Origin: Candidatus Berkelbacteria bacterium
Lineage (GTDB): Bacteria; Patescibacteriota; UBA1384; 2-12-FULL-50-11
Length of the DNA stretch: 6,401 nt
NCBI GenBank assembly: GCA_024654065.1
Contig: JANLIQ010000049.1
Span: 1 to 6,401 of the forward strand
Direction of reading: 5' to 3'
Position 1 is the first letter of the stretch. Every line of letters begins with the position of its first letter. The notes under the pieces were generated by a model that had not been told where the DNA came from, searched no databases, and worked only from the letters and a program-made list of their open reading frames with translations. Made by a program: the position numbers and the translations under genes. Below are positions 6,269 to 6,401 of the stretch, piece by piece.

Positions 6269-6401
6269 CTAGTGTTGGGGTTGGTAGGTATTGGCTAGCT
6301 TGCCGTCTTTGATCTCGATAATACGGTCGCAGAATCGTTCCATCGTCGTTCGATCGTGAGAGATTAAAATAATTGTAATACCGCGCTCTTTGAACTCGTT
6401 C
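6269..6401 (-). CDS. ABC transporter ATP-binding protein, C-terminal end (partial)
   Basis: Only the last 43 codons are inside the window; the gene begins beyond the right edge. The visible part reads through the strand before the H-loop, with ITIILISHD at residues 8-16 of the fragment holding the switch histidine. ERFCDRIIEIKDGKLA follows at 21-36, the usual end of an ABC nucleotide-binding domain. The protein stops eight residues after DGK, at TAG (6271-6269), so it lacks the long C-terminal carbohydrate-binding domain of some Wzt-type O-antigen exporters. Its position just ahead of glycosyltransferase genes suggests it powers export of the polysaccharide with an ABC-2 permease, which would be expected upstream. 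Walker A, the signature motif and Walker B are not in view, so another export ATPase (for example MacB- or LolD-like) cannot be ruled out. ATPase identity is firm; substrate is inference. Confidence 0.85.
   Translation of the reverse strand, partial: NEFKERGITIILISHDRTTMERFCDRIIEIKDGKLANTYQPQH

Noticed and set aside
6074..6298. Plus-strand open frame of 74 codons across the gap before the double GT2
   Set aside because: It is antisense to two supported genes and its hydrophobic run is explained by their codons in reverse.
1..6401. Recoded UGA (Gracilibacteria or Absconditabacteria type code)
   Set aside because: All frames read cleanly with UGA as a stop, the epimerase ends in TGA at an ATGA overlap, and the tryptophans checked are TGG.
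1..6401. CRISPR array, tRNA or rRNA genes, insertion sequence
   Set aside because: No regularly spaced repeats, RNA-like folds or transposase motifs were seen, and almost the whole window is taken up by supported coding sequence.

Overview
The window is a densely packed cell-surface polysaccharide locus. All six recognisable genes lie on the minus strand, so transcription runs from the right edge towards position 1. In that order they are: the tail of an ABC export ATPase (cut by the right edge), a two-domain family-2 glycosyltransferase, a SAM methyltransferase with a coiled-coil tail, a multi-spanning GT-C type glycosyltransferase, a GalE-like sugar nucleotide epimerase, and a GT2 glycosyltransferase fused to a GtrA membrane domain (cut by the left edge). 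Junctions are +7, +9, +43, +6 and -4 bases, so the set looks like one operon. The 43-base gap at 3321-3363 is the only non-coding stretch of any size, and it holds a candidate internal promoter. There is no stretch above 300 bases without a gene, and I see no RNA genes, CRISPR arrays or mobile elements.

The locus appears to have two parts. The right part (ABC ATPase, double GT2, methyltransferase) fits cytoplasmic chain assembly, possible chain capping, and ABC-dependent export. The left part (GT-C enzyme, epimerase, GT2-GtrA fusion) fits decoration on the outer face of the membrane. In that reading the epimerase supplies a UDP-sugar, the GT2 domain loads it onto a polyprenyl phosphate, the GtrA domain moves the lipid-linked sugar across the membrane, and the GT-C enzyme uses it as donor. 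This resembles the logic of gtrABC O-antigen glucosylation systems. The sugars and the final glycan cannot be read from the sequence.

The organism is bacterial and uses UGA as a stop, since the epimerase ends in TGA at a clean 4-base overlap. G+C looks to be in the mid-40s percent by eye. Shine-Dalgarno sequences are weak or absent before all five visible starts. Together with the tight packing this would suit a candidate-phylum (Patescibacteria-like) or similar uncultured bacterium, but that placement is a low-confidence inference. The gene families themselves are well known. The features most worth a second look are the coiled-coil methyltransferase beside an ABC exporter, the GT2-GtrA/GT-C pairing, the possible leaderless internal promoter, and an excess of the palindrome CGATCG.
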